A stretch of DNA of 64,000 bases from Podocnemis expansa (GCA_007922195.1 ML682116.1:2676543-2740542), one strand, 5' to 3'; counted from the first letter of the stretch, positions 60,401-64,000 are shown. A program made the numbers and translations. Notes: a model not told the origin generated them from the letters alone.

Positions 60401-62762
60401 TTTGAAGTCTATGCTCCAAATCATGGAGGTGCTAGAGCTTCTCAACAAAACAGTTGTAGAAAAACACTTTAACATGGGCAAAATAATTTATTTTCCCTAA
60501 ATCATTCTCAGAAATGATTGAACTATTTTTGCTAACACTGCTTCTCTTTCTCCCTCCACATCCCAAACTAACCTTAGGCAGGCATCTACTGTAGAAAATT
60601 TCAGCCAAAACAGATTGAGTTTAGCAAAGTTATAAGCACCAGAAGATGGGATTCATGATGGAAAGTACGGGGCAGTATGTGCCATCTGTAATATTCAGTG
60701 AAAGTTTTGGAATACATAAAGCTGAAGCACACTGTTTAAATGTAAGATGTTTCTATTATTCTGCATAAATAATAGAGTATGACAAGATCTTTTGCATAGG
60801 TAAGGCAAATTATTATAAACAGCTCCTTAGTTTCACTATCTCATTGTAATGCCTTTTTTCCTTCTCTTCTTCCACAGATGCATCTAAAACCTTCAGTGTA
60901 ACGGTGTTCCATTGCAGGCATATGTTTCACAAAGAGTGCCTCCCTGTACCTAGCACAGTAAGCAACCAACTTAATCTTTGTGCGTATGAAAGACCATCTT
61001 CATCAAAGGCAAATAGACATATGATTTGCTTTTGCTATCCACAGAGAAGGACATGTGTTTATCAGGGATTATAAAATGATTATTATAATTATTCCTGACT
61101 GTATCTTAGTATGTGTCTAGGGGAAGAGTGTTTAACTCAACTGCAGCCAAAATACATATAATTTAAATGAAAAAACTGCTCTCAGATAAGACAAATATTT
61201 TGATTTTCTCAAAGCTGAATATCAAATGCAATTTAGAGGCATGGTGAATGAACCATTTTATTTTTGTTTTGTTTTGTTCAACTTTTACATGGCTGGTCTA
61301 TAAAGCAGAATAAAACTTATCAGGCAAATCAGTGTCACTGCTTTGATCTGGAGAGGAAAACATCTTTATGTTTTAGTGAATAAATATTTAAATAATTTTG
61401 TTTATAGTGACTTCTGCTGAGAGTTTGTTTTTTTTTTTAATCTGTTGAATAGGCTGGCTATAAAGTGAAAACAGGAAACTTTTTATATACATAAAAATTG
61501 GAAGGGGACTTAGAAATAAAAACAATAGAAAATTTAAATCAGGAAAAGCAATAGAAATTTAAGATTTTTTACTTAAGTCTTTTTGGTTGTCAAATAAAAC
61601 CATTGTCTAAAGAACTTTTCCCGCTGACAAAGATATAACTAAAAAAGGCATCTCAGTATTCACACACCAAAAATTGTACCTTCAAATATGTGTCACTTAG
61701 ACCTTTATTTTACTAGCACATTCCCTTAATAAGGCCTCTTGCATTCCTCTTGGAAAAGAAATTATTAGTTGGCAATATTTACTCACAACAATTACTATGA
61801 GTTCGATTAACTTGAATAGTCAAATCTTGACTGAAAGACCAGGATGCCAAAAGCCAGTCTAAAATTGTGTTCCTGGACAGAGAGGACTGCGTGACATTTA
61901 CAGGATTTGTTTTAAAAGGTAGACTTGGGTTTAGCAGTTGGTCCTCAGTTTTTTGTGCAGTTGCTGTTTAGTGCTGTGCTGGTTAGAGATACAGGAAGCT
62001 TGTTTGATGCATATGGGCATATTGAGGGAAGAATAATGCAAAAGTAAAGAATCCAATGAGGGTAAAGCAGGACTTGAAAATGTTTGCTTTGAGTAGAAAA
62101 GCATAGAGACTCTGGCCAGATCTTCAGCTAGTGCAAAACAGTGTAGCGCTCTTGAAATCAATTAAGCTATGCCAGTACACACCATCTGGGGATATGGCTC
62201 AGAAATCCACCCACCACCAGATCCACCAGCACTGAAACTCCAAGGAGTAAAGACAACATGCCAAGTAATTTATGCTGTCTGTTGCACATAGATATTTGCA
62301 TAAGTATTTTATCCTCATGAGGGCAGAATTTGGCATTAGTATATGTTTGTTATACACACACACATATCGTTCTGAAGGATGTTGTTAGAAGACTTCCAAG
62401 AAAGCGAAGATGAAGGTACTGCTTCTTGGCTCCAAGCATCGTTATAATATGCGTAATACATTCTGTTCTACTGTCTTCTTCCTATGTATATGCATATGTG
62501 CACAGGAAACGGCTTTCTAGTGAATGCATGTAGAATTCATGTACTGACTTATGTCTACCTTACCAAATTGTCACCCAGGTAAATTTTCGTAACAGTTATA
62601 TTGTTACACATTAAAGAGTGATATGTAACTAACAAAGCTGTTTTTTTTGTTTTGTTTTTTGTTTTGTTTCTAAATTTCCAGATGTCTCCATTACCATTCT
62701 GCAATATCTGCAGTGCTAAGCACAGAGGACCAGGAAGTGCGATCTTGGAAATGAAAAAATAG
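579..62762 (+). CDS. VPS41: VPS41, HOPS complex subunit (3' part, 19 exons)
   Basis: VPS41 is a subunit of the HOPS tethering complex, which with Rab7/ARL8-type GTPases and SNAREs drives fusion of late endosomes, autophagosomes and AP-3 carriers with lysosomes. Nineteen exons splice in frame into about 592 residues ending at a TAG. The protein matches human VPS41 almost residue for residue as I remember it (for example [36 protein letters not shown] and [13 protein letters not shown]). Counting back from the stop, it spans about residues 263-854 of 854. It contains the linker, the alpha-solenoid with the clathrin-heavy-chain repeat (about 568-710) and a C-terminal RING-H2 (about 791-839). The N-terminal WD40-like propeller lies upstream of the window. 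All junctions are GT-AG, with no frameshift or premature stop. Gene identity is very secure; the residue numbering is approximate. Confidence 0.98.
2050..2660. repeat. unclassified GC-rich block with internal GGCAGC motifs
   Basis: A compositional island in AT-rich intron. It has many degenerate copies of a CAGCTGGGTGGCAGC-like word (for example near 2215, 2290 and 2430) and ends near an A run (2634-2647). It may be part of an unrecognised retroelement or a degenerate minisatellite. No open frame in it resembles a known protein. Confidence 0.4.
2750..2931 (-). mobile_element. PLE-derived foldback insertion, copy B
   Basis: A 182 bp insertion flanked by an 8 bp direct repeat TTTTATTA (2742-2749 and 2932-2939). 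The left part is a complete antisense terminal repeat from CCAAAGTGGTAGCCACG through the hammerhead-like core. The right part (about 2888-2931) repeats AAATTTGTTAGTCTTTTTAA to CTCCTTGTTTG in sense orientation. The minus-strand core reads CTGATGA at 2868-2874, an intact CTGANGA box. Confidence 0.85.
5183..5312 (+). CDS. VPS41: VPS41 exon, approx. residues 295-338
   Basis: Begins [16 protein letters not shown] and ends ENECRDYHL plus the first base of a split Glu codon. The acceptor is CCCAG before 5183 and the donor GTGAGA at 5313. The 130 nt leave the frame in phase 1, which the next exon completes. Confidence 0.97.
5685..5885. mobile_element. hAT-type MITE (probable)
   Basis: A non-coding element of about 200 bp. 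The left end is CCGTGATTCTCAACATTTTG and the right end GGTTGGGAAGCACTG, imperfect inverted ends of the CAGTGGTTCTCAAAC type known from hAT elements. No convincing 8 bp target duplication remains, so it is old. Confidence 0.6.
7215..9990 (+). mobile_element. DIRS-like tyrosine-recombinase retroelement relic
   Basis: Decayed element in plus orientation. The clearest coding remnant is at about 8842-9060, where [14 protein letters not shown] followed by [16 protein letters not shown] resembles the conserved start of DIRS recombinases. Further remnants continue in other frames to about 9690 (VEWTHSITRRKKLLT). The two ends contain related words in direct orientation (GTTCTTCTTTAAGTGATTAC near 7220 and GTTGTTCTTTGAG near 9728), as I know for turtle DIRS-like families. 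Frameshifts and stops make it inactive. A T run lies at 8376-8399 and a C run near 9772. Confidence 0.7.
8842..9060 (+). pseudogene. tyrosine recombinase fragment of the DIRS-like element
   Basis: Open in one frame from [20 protein letters not shown] onward. The motif order (PSxWDxxxxL, PFEP, then [11 protein letters not shown]) agrees with the N-terminal catalytic part of DIRS YR proteins, with SLRKV in place of the usual SARRV containing the first catalytic Arg. The frame is lost after about 9060. Confidence 0.6.
10090..10495. repeat. ancient MIR-like SINE, split by a PLE insertion
   Basis: Left part 10110-10356 has the word order GCTATTATCCCAG, AGGGAACTGAAGG, TTATCCAGGGTCACACATGA and AATTGAGCCTAACCACT. 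This resembles the core and 3' part of MIR-type SINEs. The right part resumes at 10474 with TAACCACTAGGCTAC. Removing the 117 bp insertion and one copy of its target duplication restores continuity. Confidence 0.55.
10357..10473 (-). mobile_element. PLE-derived foldback insertion, copy C
   Basis: A 117 bp insertion with an 8 bp target duplication TAACCACT (10349-10356 and 10474-10481). The left part is the antisense terminal repeat (CAAGGAGTTGTGTGGCAC, GCATGAGCTTTCATGAGAGG). The right part (about 10446-10473) is sense CAGTCTAACACAGC to CTCTTTGGAAC. The hammerhead-like core is interrupted. Confidence 0.85.
12526..12641 (+). CDS. VPS41: VPS41 exon, approx. residues 338-376
   Basis: Encodes [20 protein letters not shown] followed by [18 protein letters not shown], a highly conserved stretch at the start of the alpha-solenoid. 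The acceptor TTTTCAG ends at 12525 and the donor is GTAATT at 12642. The first two bases complete the Glu codon from the previous exon. Confidence 0.98.
12642..14163 (+). other. VPS41: VPS41 intron
   Basis: A 1.5 kb AT-rich intron. I see no recognisable repeat or gene in it. Confidence 0.85.
14164..14220 (+). CDS. VPS41: VPS41 exon, approx. residues 377-395
   Basis: A 57 nt in-frame exon encoding [19 protein letters not shown]. The acceptor is ACTATAG and the donor is a consensus GTAAGT. It is symmetrical (phase 0-0), so skipping it would keep the frame. Confidence 0.97.
14221..17190 (+). other. VPS41: VPS41 intron
   Basis: A 3.0 kb intron with T runs near 14281 and 14485, a GC-richer stretch at about 15190-15420 of unknown origin, and a hAT-like MITE (16474-16817). 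Nothing else was recognised. Confidence 0.8.
16474..16817. mobile_element. hAT-type MITE (probable)
   Basis: A block of about 345 bp. It begins CTGGGGTCTGCAACCTGAGA and ends near GAGTTGCAGGCCCCTTA, imperfect inverted ends of the kind found in hAT elements starting CAGGGGTC. The interior is GC-richer than the surrounding intron. No clear target duplication is visible. Confidence 0.5.
17191..17252 (+). CDS. VPS41: VPS41 exon, approx. residues 396-416
   Basis: Encodes [20 protein letters not shown] and the first two bases of an Arg codon. The acceptor is TTTTAG and the donor GTAATA at 17253. It forms one solenoid helix pair. Confidence 0.97.
17253..18707 (+). other. VPS41: VPS41 intron
   Basis: A 1.5 kb intron with a possible MIR-like SINE at about 17860-18050. 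Nothing else was recognised. Confidence 0.8.
17860..18050. repeat. possible MIR-like SINE relic
   Basis: Word order GTTATACCTGTCTTACAGAC, AACTTTTCCAGAATCAGAAA and GGCTAAGAATGGGAACCAGA is reminiscent of a MIR core and 3' part. It is highly diverged and weakly supported. Confidence 0.3.
18708..18789 (+). CDS. VPS41: VPS41 exon, approx. residues 416-443
   Basis: The first base completes the Arg codon. The exon then reads [20 protein letters not shown] and KEIGQLK. The acceptor is CCCTCAG and the donor GTAGGT at 18790. Confidence 0.98.
19966..20018. repeat. compound (CT)n-(AG)n microsatellite
   Basis: A CT run ending near 19989 is followed after about 12 bp by an AG run (about 20001-20018). The arms are mutually complementary, so the site can form a hairpin as RNA or single-stranded DNA. 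Confidence 0.9.
20832..21344. mobile_element. putative non-autonomous DNA transposon
   Basis: The left end is CAGTACCAGATTTAGGC and the right end TCTTAATCCAGCCCTG. These are imperfect inverted copies of a CAGGGCCGGATTAAG-like terminus that I associate with non-autonomous DNA transposons. The length is about 510 bp, with no transposase frame. No clear target duplication was found. Confidence 0.5.
22675..23075 (-). mobile_element. CR1 LINE 3' UTR fragment
   Basis: The plus strand reads CATAGACTTCACGGTCAGAA, then GATCATCTAATCTGACTTCC, GGGGAAGGCGAAATCCCC and AAAATTCCTTCCTGACCTCA, ending near TTTGTAGTAACTCAGAGG. This is the complement of a turtle CR1 3' UTR as I know it. The element is 5'-truncated and antisense to VPS41. 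Confidence 0.8.
23978..24070 (+). CDS. VPS41: VPS41 exon, approx. residues 444-474
   Basis: A 31-codon, phase 0-0 exon encoding [20 protein letters not shown] and [11 protein letters not shown]. The acceptor is CTGTAG and the donor GTACTG. In mammals, as I remember the sequence, RRDP is RGDP; otherwise the exon is nearly invariant. Confidence 0.98.
24294..24332. repeat. (AAT)n microsatellite
   Basis: About 13 uninterrupted AAT units. Confidence 0.95.
25227..26016. mobile_element. solo LTR, TGTCAAGG family, copy 1
   Basis: A 790 bp LTR with TG...CA ends (TGTCAAGG to GGTTACTACA) and a perfect 5 bp target duplication GTCGT at 25222-25226 and 26017-26021. Internal words such as CCCCACTCTGGCACTCTGAG and a G run near 25690 are shared with the copy at 48167. 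No internal retroviral sequence lies next to it, so it is a solo LTR left by recombination. The family looks like an LTR common in turtle genomes. Strand was not determined. Confidence 0.85.
26334..26461 (+). CDS. VPS41: VPS41 exon, approx. residues 475-517
   Basis: Encodes [20 protein letters not shown], then [20 protein letters not shown] and AE, plus two bases of a Leu codon. The acceptor is TTCTAG and the donor GTGAGT at 26462. It is a little less conserved than its neighbours ([13 protein letters not shown]). Confidence 0.98.
26462..27342 (+). other. VPS41: VPS41 intron
   Basis: A 0.9 kb intron. Nothing recognised. Confidence 0.85.
27343..27487 (+). CDS. VPS41: VPS41 exon, approx. residues 517-565
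   Basis: Encodes [20 protein letters not shown], then [20 protein letters not shown] and MLMDFDSE, leading into the clathrin-heavy-chain repeat. The acceptor is TTTCAG and the donor GTATGA at 27488. Confidence 0.98.
27488..28689 (+). other. VPS41: VPS41 intron
   Basis: A 1.2 kb intron with one perfect 10 bp stem hairpin (28184-28210). I see no repeat family in it. Confidence 0.85.
28690..28731 (+). CDS. VPS41: VPS41 exon, approx. residues 566-579
   Basis: A 42 nt micro-exon encoding [14 protein letters not shown]. The acceptor is GTTTCAG and the donor GTGAGT. It is symmetrical (phase 0-0) and only 138 bp from the next exon. Confidence 0.97.
28732..28869 (+). other. VPS41: short VPS41 intron (138 bp)
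   Basis: The shortest intron in the window. It lies between two small symmetrical exons (42 and 51 nt). It has a T-rich tract before the TTTTAG acceptor and no insertions. Confidence 0.95.
28870..28920 (+). CDS. VPS41: VPS41 exon, approx. residues 580-596
   Basis: A 51 nt exon encoding [17 protein letters not shown], inside the clathrin-heavy-chain repeat. The acceptor is TTTTAG and the donor GTAAAT. Confidence 0.97.
28921..31241 (+). other. VPS41: VPS41 intron
   Basis: A 2.3 kb intron. About 29010-30080 is an antisense LINE relic; the rest shows nothing recognisable. Confidence 0.8.
29010..30080 (-). mobile_element. non-LTR retrotransposon relic (RT C-terminal half)
   Basis: The minus strand at 29597-29902 reads [20 protein letters not shown], later [12 protein letters not shown] and [20 protein letters not shown]. 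This matches the late RT part of LINE proteins (FGLTISLKKTEVL..., YLGS..., KASQAFGRL...). Further downstream on that strand are [14 protein letters not shown] and [18 protein letters not shown], resembling the C-terminal region. It has several frameshifts and stops. The exact clade is uncertain. Confidence 0.7.
31242..31379 (+). CDS. VPS41: VPS41 exon, approx. residues 597-642
   Basis: A 46-codon exon encoding [20 protein letters not shown], then [20 protein letters not shown] and HCPLEK. It is the core of the clathrin-heavy-chain repeat and appears essentially identical to human. The acceptor is CTACAG and the donor GTAAGT at 31380. A PLE foldback insertion starts about 30 bp downstream of this donor. 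Confidence 0.98.
31417..31612 (-). mobile_element. PLE-derived foldback insertion, copy D
   Basis: A 196 bp insertion with an 8 bp target duplication TTGACTTG (31409-31416 and 31613-31620). The left part is antisense, GGGTAGCCGTGTTAGTCTAG through GGAGTCCTGTGGCAC and a degraded ribozyme-like core. The right part (about 31552-31612) is sense, CACGCAATAAATAAATGTG to GGACTGCTTGTTTG. The insertion begins about 30 bp after the exon 12 splice donor. Confidence 0.85.
32873..33845 (-). mobile_element. 5'-truncated Penelope-like element
   Basis: Minus-strand element. Its coding part is the region before the GIY-YIG endonuclease and that domain itself (33842 down to 33093). The 3' UTR and terminal repeat follow (about 33092 to 32873), with the hammerhead-like core CTGAGGA at 32950-32956 and GAAA at 32928-32931. 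The RT domain is missing. The short repeats scattered through the window match this terminus, which identifies them as PLE-derived. Confidence 0.85.
33093..33842 (-). pseudogene. PLE C-terminal polyprotein with GIY-YIG endonuclease
   Basis: One frame runs from 33842 to 33093 with a single in-frame TAA (complement of 33510-33512). The first part ends [20 protein letters not shown] and GTHPCN. The second part contains a Cys-rich CxxC...H linker, then [20 protein letters not shown] and [16 protein letters not shown], the GIY-YIG signature with its conserved Arg and Glu region. It ends [14 protein letters not shown]. In PLEs this domain nicks DNA for target-primed reverse transcription. The RT is absent, so the copy cannot be autonomous. 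Confidence 0.88.
36092..36146 (+). CDS. VPS41: VPS41 exon, approx. residues 643-661
   Basis: Encodes [18 protein letters not shown] plus the first base of a Ser codon. The acceptor is an uncommon AAG (TTTAAG), preceded by a strong pyrimidine tract. The donor is GTAAGT at 36147. Confidence 0.96.
36479..36830. mobile_element. hAT-type MITE with perfect 8 bp target duplication
   Basis: A 352 bp element with perfect flanking 8 bp repeats ATTTAACT (36471-36478 and 36831-36838). The ends are CAGAGATGTAAAATATG and GTGAGTTTGACATCCCTG, imperfect inverted repeats of the CAGGGATGTCAAACTCAC type. Eight-bp duplications and CA(G)...CTG ends are hallmarks of hAT transposition. No transposase is encoded. 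Confidence 0.88.
37020..37975 (+). mobile_element. L3/CR1-type LINE 3' fragment
   Basis: Sense-oriented relic of the RT C-terminus and 3' UTR. Words include CATATAAATCCCTGGTAGG, CTGGAACAAGTACAGAAAAG, GAATTAGATAAGTTCATGGA and CTGGGACTAGATGACAGATC. These correspond to the CR1/L3 tail region as I know it. It is decayed beyond an open frame. Confidence 0.75.
38451..38481. repeat. (AGT)n microsatellite
   Basis: About ten AGT units with one AAT interruption. Confidence 0.9.
38869..39009 (+). CDS. VPS41: VPS41 exon, approx. residues 661-708
   Basis: Encodes [20 protein letters not shown], then [20 protein letters not shown] and YSIDKP. A split Ser codon precedes it and a split Pro codon follows. 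The acceptor is TTCCAG and the donor GTAAGC at 39010. This is the end of the clathrin-heavy-chain repeat. Confidence 0.98.
39010..40962 (+). other. VPS41: VPS41 intron
   Basis: A 2.0 kb intron. Most of it (about 39290-40560) is an antisense LINE relic. Confidence 0.8.
39290..40560 (-). mobile_element. non-LTR retrotransposon relic (APE-type endonuclease region)
   Basis: The minus strand at 40226-40414 reads [20 protein letters not shown], then [20 protein letters not shown]. Further on, in shifted frames, it gives [16 protein letters not shown] and [13 protein letters not shown]. This is the C-terminal half of an apurinic-type endonuclease (LSITNTMF..., IDFVVVSSD, ELSTDHHLVVSW), with the catalytic DH replaced by YH. 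It continues toward the RT until about 39290. The relic is inactive. Confidence 0.7.
40963..41099 (+). CDS. VPS41: VPS41 exon, approx. residues 708-753
   Basis: Encodes [20 protein letters not shown], then [20 protein letters not shown] and DYNLQ. The acceptor tract is a run of C ending in CATAG, and the donor is GTAAAT at 41100. An unusually long 16.4 kb intron follows. Confidence 0.98.
41179..41298 (+). repeat. tRNA-derived SINE with CR1-like 3' tail
   Basis: The 5' part (about 41179-41236) is tRNA-like. It has a degenerate A box around TGGTGGCTATCACC and a good B box (GGGTTCAAGCCCC at 41223-41235). The 3' part GGTTGGACTCGATGATTTCA, AGGTCCCTTCCAACCCTATG and two ATTC(T)ATGATT units match a CR1 3' end, which would let CR1 machinery mobilise it. 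It is the same design as turtle Pol III SINEs. Confidence 0.75.
41370..42811. repeat. long inverted repeat, arms about 145 bp, loop about 1 kb
   Basis: The left arm 41370-41515 is complementary to 42542-42608 plus 42726-42811. Matches include CATCAAACAAGGGTGTAG against CTACACCCTTGTTTGATA, and TGGATTATGTTTGG against CCAAACATAACATA. The right arm is interrupted by an extra segment of about 115 bp (42610-42725) bordered by ATCTAGA on both sides. The arms may be two inverted copies of one repeat or the ends of a foldback element. Confidence 0.75.
42375..42475 (+). mobile_element. PLE terminal repeat, copy F (sense to VPS41)
   Basis: Sense-oriented terminal repeat: TTCAAAGATTCTGACGAAGT, a GTGGG...CCCAT stem, CAAAGCTCACACGATAAAT, then TTAGTTTTTAAAAGTGCCAT and CTTCCTTGCTTG. 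Apart from the short sense arms of the foldback copies, this is the main copy whose ribozyme-like core would appear in VPS41 pre-mRNA. The core reads CTGACGA but has CAAA instead of GAAA. Confidence 0.8.
43900..44045. repeat. MIR-like SINE relic
   Basis: The order TCTCATTTTCCAAATGGGAA, GACTAAGAACAG, AGTTGCACAAGAAGTGGGTG and GAATAGAACTCATTATCCTG follows a MIR core. It is highly diverged. Confidence 0.45.
44780..46570 (+). mobile_element. non-LTR retrotransposon relic (RT domain)
   Basis: Sense relic. Frames with shifts read [35 protein letters not shown] and [20 protein letters not shown] followed by [16 protein letters not shown], the start of a LINE RT (SDWRxGIIxPL...CSNYRGITLLSVPGKVL). Later NIKIKALDS-like, [12 protein letters not shown] and [12 protein letters not shown] words mark the RT C-terminus. 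There are many stops. The clade was not assigned with confidence. Confidence 0.7.
48167..48926. mobile_element. solo LTR, TGTCAAGG family, copy 2
   Basis: A 760 bp LTR colinear with the copy at 25227. It has the same ends (TGTCAAGG and GGTTACTACA) and shares words such as CACCCAAATGCAAAAA and AGCTCTGCTGCATCCAAA. The flanks TAGAC and GAGGC agree at only 3 of 5 positions, so the duplication has decayed. It is shorter than copy 1 because of small deletions. Confidence 0.85.
51055..51235 (-). mobile_element. PLE 3' end fragment, copy G
   Basis: Antisense terminal repeat: AAAGTGGTAGGCATGTTAGT, GAGCCCTGTGGCACTTTAAG, CATGGGAGAAAATCCAAC and TGTCAGATGCTTTGAAGATG. It continues into PLE 3' UTR (GGGAGAACTTGCAGAATGAG), comparable with 32960-33000. 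It is a severely 5'-truncated insertion, not a foldback. The core reads CTGACAA. Confidence 0.8.
51528..51655 (-). mobile_element. PLE terminal repeat, copy H
   Basis: Antisense terminal repeat: CCAAAGGGGAAGCCTTGTTA, AAAGACTAACAAATTTATTT, GCATGAGCTTACGTGGGAGA, AATCCCACTTTGTCAGA. The helix II-like stem GTGGGA...TCCCAC is perfect. The core has CTGACAA, and GTAA where GAAA is expected. Confidence 0.8.
53420..54010. repeat. unclassified GC-richer repeat, possibly LTR-like
   Basis: A purine-rich block of about 590 bp, sharply different from the AT-rich intron, with words such as GGGAGCTCAGGAAGAGATGG and GGGGCTGTAGGGAAGCACCC. It resembles the style of turtle LTR sequences, but I could not define ends or a target duplication. 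Confidence 0.35.
54429..54496. repeat. (CTTT)n microsatellite
   Basis: About 17 uninterrupted TTTC units, a likely length-variable locus. Confidence 0.97.
54671..54835. mobile_element. hAT-type MITE
   Basis: A 165 bp element with perfect 15 bp inverted ends CAGTGGTTTTCAAAC and GTTTGAAAACCACTG. The flanks GGATGGAC (54661-54668) and GGATGGAG (54836-54843) match at 7 of 8 positions if two extra bases (TG) are allowed at the left junction. Those ends are characteristic of hAT (Charlie-like) elements. Confidence 0.8.
55245..57190 (-). mobile_element. CR1/L3-type LINE fragment
   Basis: A long antisense relic. Plus-strand words such as CTGGACTCTCTCCAGTTTGT, TAAAGTGTGGCACCCAGAAA, CAAATCCATGTTGGCTATTA and TAGACTGATCGGTCTATAAT are complements of conserved CR1/L3 RT and 3' region sequence. 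A short frame (minus, 56426-56680) reads [20 protein letters not shown], the RT block with consensus DGIHPRVLKELA. It is too decayed to be active. Confidence 0.8.
57509..57608 (+). CDS. VPS41: VPS41 exon, approx. residues 754-787
   Basis: Encodes [20 protein letters not shown], then [13 protein letters not shown] and the first base of a Glu codon. The acceptor is GTGACAG and the donor GTGTGT at 57609. The Arg in GVRVD is Leu in the human sequence as I remember it. Confidence 0.97.
57609..58365 (+). other. VPS41: VPS41 intron
   Basis: A 0.8 kb intron. Nothing recognised. Confidence 0.85.
58366..58410 (+). CDS. VPS41: VPS41 exon, approx. residues 787-802
   Basis: A 45 nt exon encoding [14 protein letters not shown]. 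It contains the first CxxC pair (CESC) of the RING-H2 finger. The acceptor is CCTACAG and the donor GTAGGA at 58411. Both flanking introns are phase 1. Confidence 0.96.
58411..60877 (+). other. VPS41: VPS41 intron
   Basis: A 2.5 kb intron that contains a CR1 fragment (58832-60045). Nothing else was recognised. Confidence 0.85.
58832..60045 (-). mobile_element. CR1 LINE fragment with RT C-terminus and 3' UTR
   Basis: The plus strand starts TTCATAGAATCACAGAAGAT, GGGATGGAAGGAACCTCAGG, the complement of a CR1 3' end. The minus strand codes [20 protein letters not shown] (59965 downward), a PLE-unrelated CR1 RT block, then [16 protein letters not shown] sequence, then [20 protein letters not shown] and [13 protein letters not shown] (59385 downward), the CR1 RT thumb region. 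The RT active-site FADD region is not intact. It is 5'-truncated. Confidence 0.88.
60878..60957 (+). CDS. VPS41: VPS41 exon, approx. residues 802-828
   Basis: Encodes [20 protein letters not shown] and CLPVPST. It carries the central ligands of the RING-H2 finger, the CxH and HxxC within [10 protein letters not shown]. The acceptor is TCCACAG and the donor GTAAGC at 60958. Confidence 0.97.
60958..62681 (+). other. VPS41: VPS41 intron (last)
   Basis: A 1.7 kb AT-rich intron with no recognised repeat. A T/G-rich tract (TTTTGTTTTG) precedes the final acceptor. Confidence 0.85.
62682..62762 (+). CDS. VPS41: VPS41 last coding exon, approx. residues 829-854
   Basis: Encodes [20 protein letters not shown] and ILEMKK, then TAG at 62760-62762. 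CNIC supplies the last metal-ligand pair of the RING-H2. The loop before it (MSPLPF) differs from the human sequence but has the same length. The acceptor is TTTCCAG. Confidence 0.98.
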   Translation: MSPLPFCNICSAKHRGPGSAILEMKK

Positions 62763-63730
62763 CATTCTCCATTTACTCACAAGCATGTCTGTGACAACCT
62801 TTTTTCTGGCACTAAGCAGTAGTGTTGATGATGATGCTGTTAAGAGATTATATGTAATTCTGAATGTGATTTAAAACAAACTTCTATAAATTTCTCATTT
62901 ACAGAATGTTTCTTTATTTGCAGAAAAAGCGGCAAAAACAATATATCTCCACTTAATAGATCTTTGTTGCACAAAGCAAGTTTCACAATTCATGTGCGTG
63001 TTCTTCAATAAGTAATGAAAATATAAATCTAAATGGGAAGAACTGACTTTGGGGATTATTCTTGGCCTATTGTTGTGTTACAGAATGTGTACCATACTTG
63101 GAAGCCAAATCCAAAACCACAATTAGATATTTGTGTACAAGCATGAGTTCGGCATGTGTAGTTCTCAGTGATTTCAATGAGACTGCTCAAATACTTAAAG
63201 TTAGGAATGGTTAGGAAGTTAGTGCCTTTCTGGATTGATACCTAAGTAAATAAATTAATACATTCCAGCTGTGTGAATGTATGATGACCATACATTTTCA
63301 TCCATCTCATTAGAAACTGGTTATTTTATGTCATTTACAGGCAACCTCCATGGTGCTTTCATAGATGTTTACTATCAGTTAAGAAAATCCTCCTGTGTTT
63401 TGTTCTGTTTTTTAAATGCTACAAGTGAGTGTCTTTAGTCTGTTGCTGAATAACTCTAACTACATTATTTATCTTGAGTTGCTCAAATATAGAAAATATA
63501 TTGGCCTTAAAAGAAATTACCTCAAGAGTTTCTTGTGATGTCATAAACCAGAAGAGAGAAGGTCAAGTAACTGTAGTTTATGATGTCAACAAACATGCAG
63601 TGATTTTTGTCTTTGTCTCCCTGATGCTCTATTTTTATTGTTTTACATATAACATATAGATCCAAGTATGTGTGTGAGGGCTCAGTCTTCAAAAGATTTA
63701 CCAATAATAAAATCTTTTTTTTTTCTCATG
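62763..63730 (+). other. VPS41: VPS41 3' UTR, end uncertain
   Basis: AT-rich noncoding sequence directly after the stop codon. AATAAA hexamers occur at 63249-63254 and at 63706-63711; the second is followed by a T-rich run typical of a downstream element. I cannot tell which is used, so the end given is an estimate. Confidence 0.55.
63706..63711 (+). promoter_or_regulatory. candidate polyadenylation signal
   Basis: AATAAA about 945 bp after the VPS41 stop, followed by a run of T. Another hexamer lies at 63249. Neither can be confirmed without transcript data. Confidence 0.4.
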
Positions 63731-63781
63731 AAAATTTATATAGACACCATCCCTCCAGCTGAGGTTAGACTTCAGAGAGAC

Positions 63782-63799
63782 GGGGGGGGGGGGGGGGAG
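63782..63799. repeat. G homopolymer run
   Basis: About 17 consecutive G on the plus strand, just past the second candidate polyadenylation signal. It could be prone to length variation or sequencing error. Confidence 0.9.
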
Positions 63800-64000
63800 G
63801 TAAAATGATGCATTATCCCAACATCACATTGTGGGATGAGTATTGCATGGTACGTTATCCATTTCAAAATGACAGTTCAAAGTTATTGTCACTTTTATAG
63901 TATATGTAAAATAGGACTGCAGTTTATCTGAGTTGTTCATGATTTCATGATCACTTCTTCGCTCCCATAAGTGTCAGAGTCGGTTCCTCAGCTGATGTAA

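Noticed and set aside
1..64000. A bacterial or phage-type defence or secretion system
   Set aside because: No long open frames, operons or ribosome binding sites occur. The only conserved protein is split by GT-AG introns and is eukaryotic VPS41.

Overview
The window is vertebrate genomic DNA. It is AT-rich, with long introns, GT-AG splice sites and dense retroelement relics. The repeats are CR1/L3-type LINEs, Penelope-like elements (PLEs) with a GIY-YIG domain, a DIRS-like tyrosine-recombinase element, hAT-type MITEs, a tRNA-derived SINE with a CR1-like tail, and a solo LTR family beginning TGTCAAGG. This mix points to a non-avian sauropsid, most likely a turtle; that is an inference from repeat families I recognise, without a database search.

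One protein-coding gene was found, on the plus strand: VPS41, a subunit of the HOPS tethering complex. The window begins inside an intron and carries the last 19 coding exons (579 to 62762). These encode about 592 residues, corresponding to roughly residues 263-854 of the 854-residue human protein. Every junction obeys GT-AG and the reading frame is open across all 19 exons, so the copy looks functional. The N-terminal beta-propeller exons and promoter lie upstream of the window. The segment covers the linker, the alpha-solenoid with its clathrin-heavy-chain repeat, and a C-terminal RING-H2 finger whose metal ligands are spread over the last three exons. A 3' UTR follows from 62763 with candidate polyadenylation signals near 63249 and 63706.

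Layout: 1-578 intron with a small PLE foldback; 579-5312 exons 1-2 of the window; 5313-12525 intron with a hAT MITE, a 2.8 kb DIRS-like relic and an old SINE split by a PLE insertion; 12526-24070 exons 3-7; 24071-31241 exons 8-11 and their introns, with a solo LTR and an antisense LINE; 31242-41099 exons 12-15 with a PLE foldback close to a splice donor, a 5'-truncated PLE with a nearly open GIY-YIG reading frame, a hAT MITE with a perfect target duplication, an L3/CR1 copy and an antisense LINE endonuclease relic; 41100-57508 a 16.4 kb intron full of insertions; 57509-62762 exons 16-19.

I found no prokaryotic-type system, CRISPR array or second host gene. The most interesting signal is the PLE terminal repeat. 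It occurs at least eight times, several copies form compact foldback insertions flanked by 8-10 bp target duplications, and it carries a hammerhead-ribozyme-like core in various states of decay.
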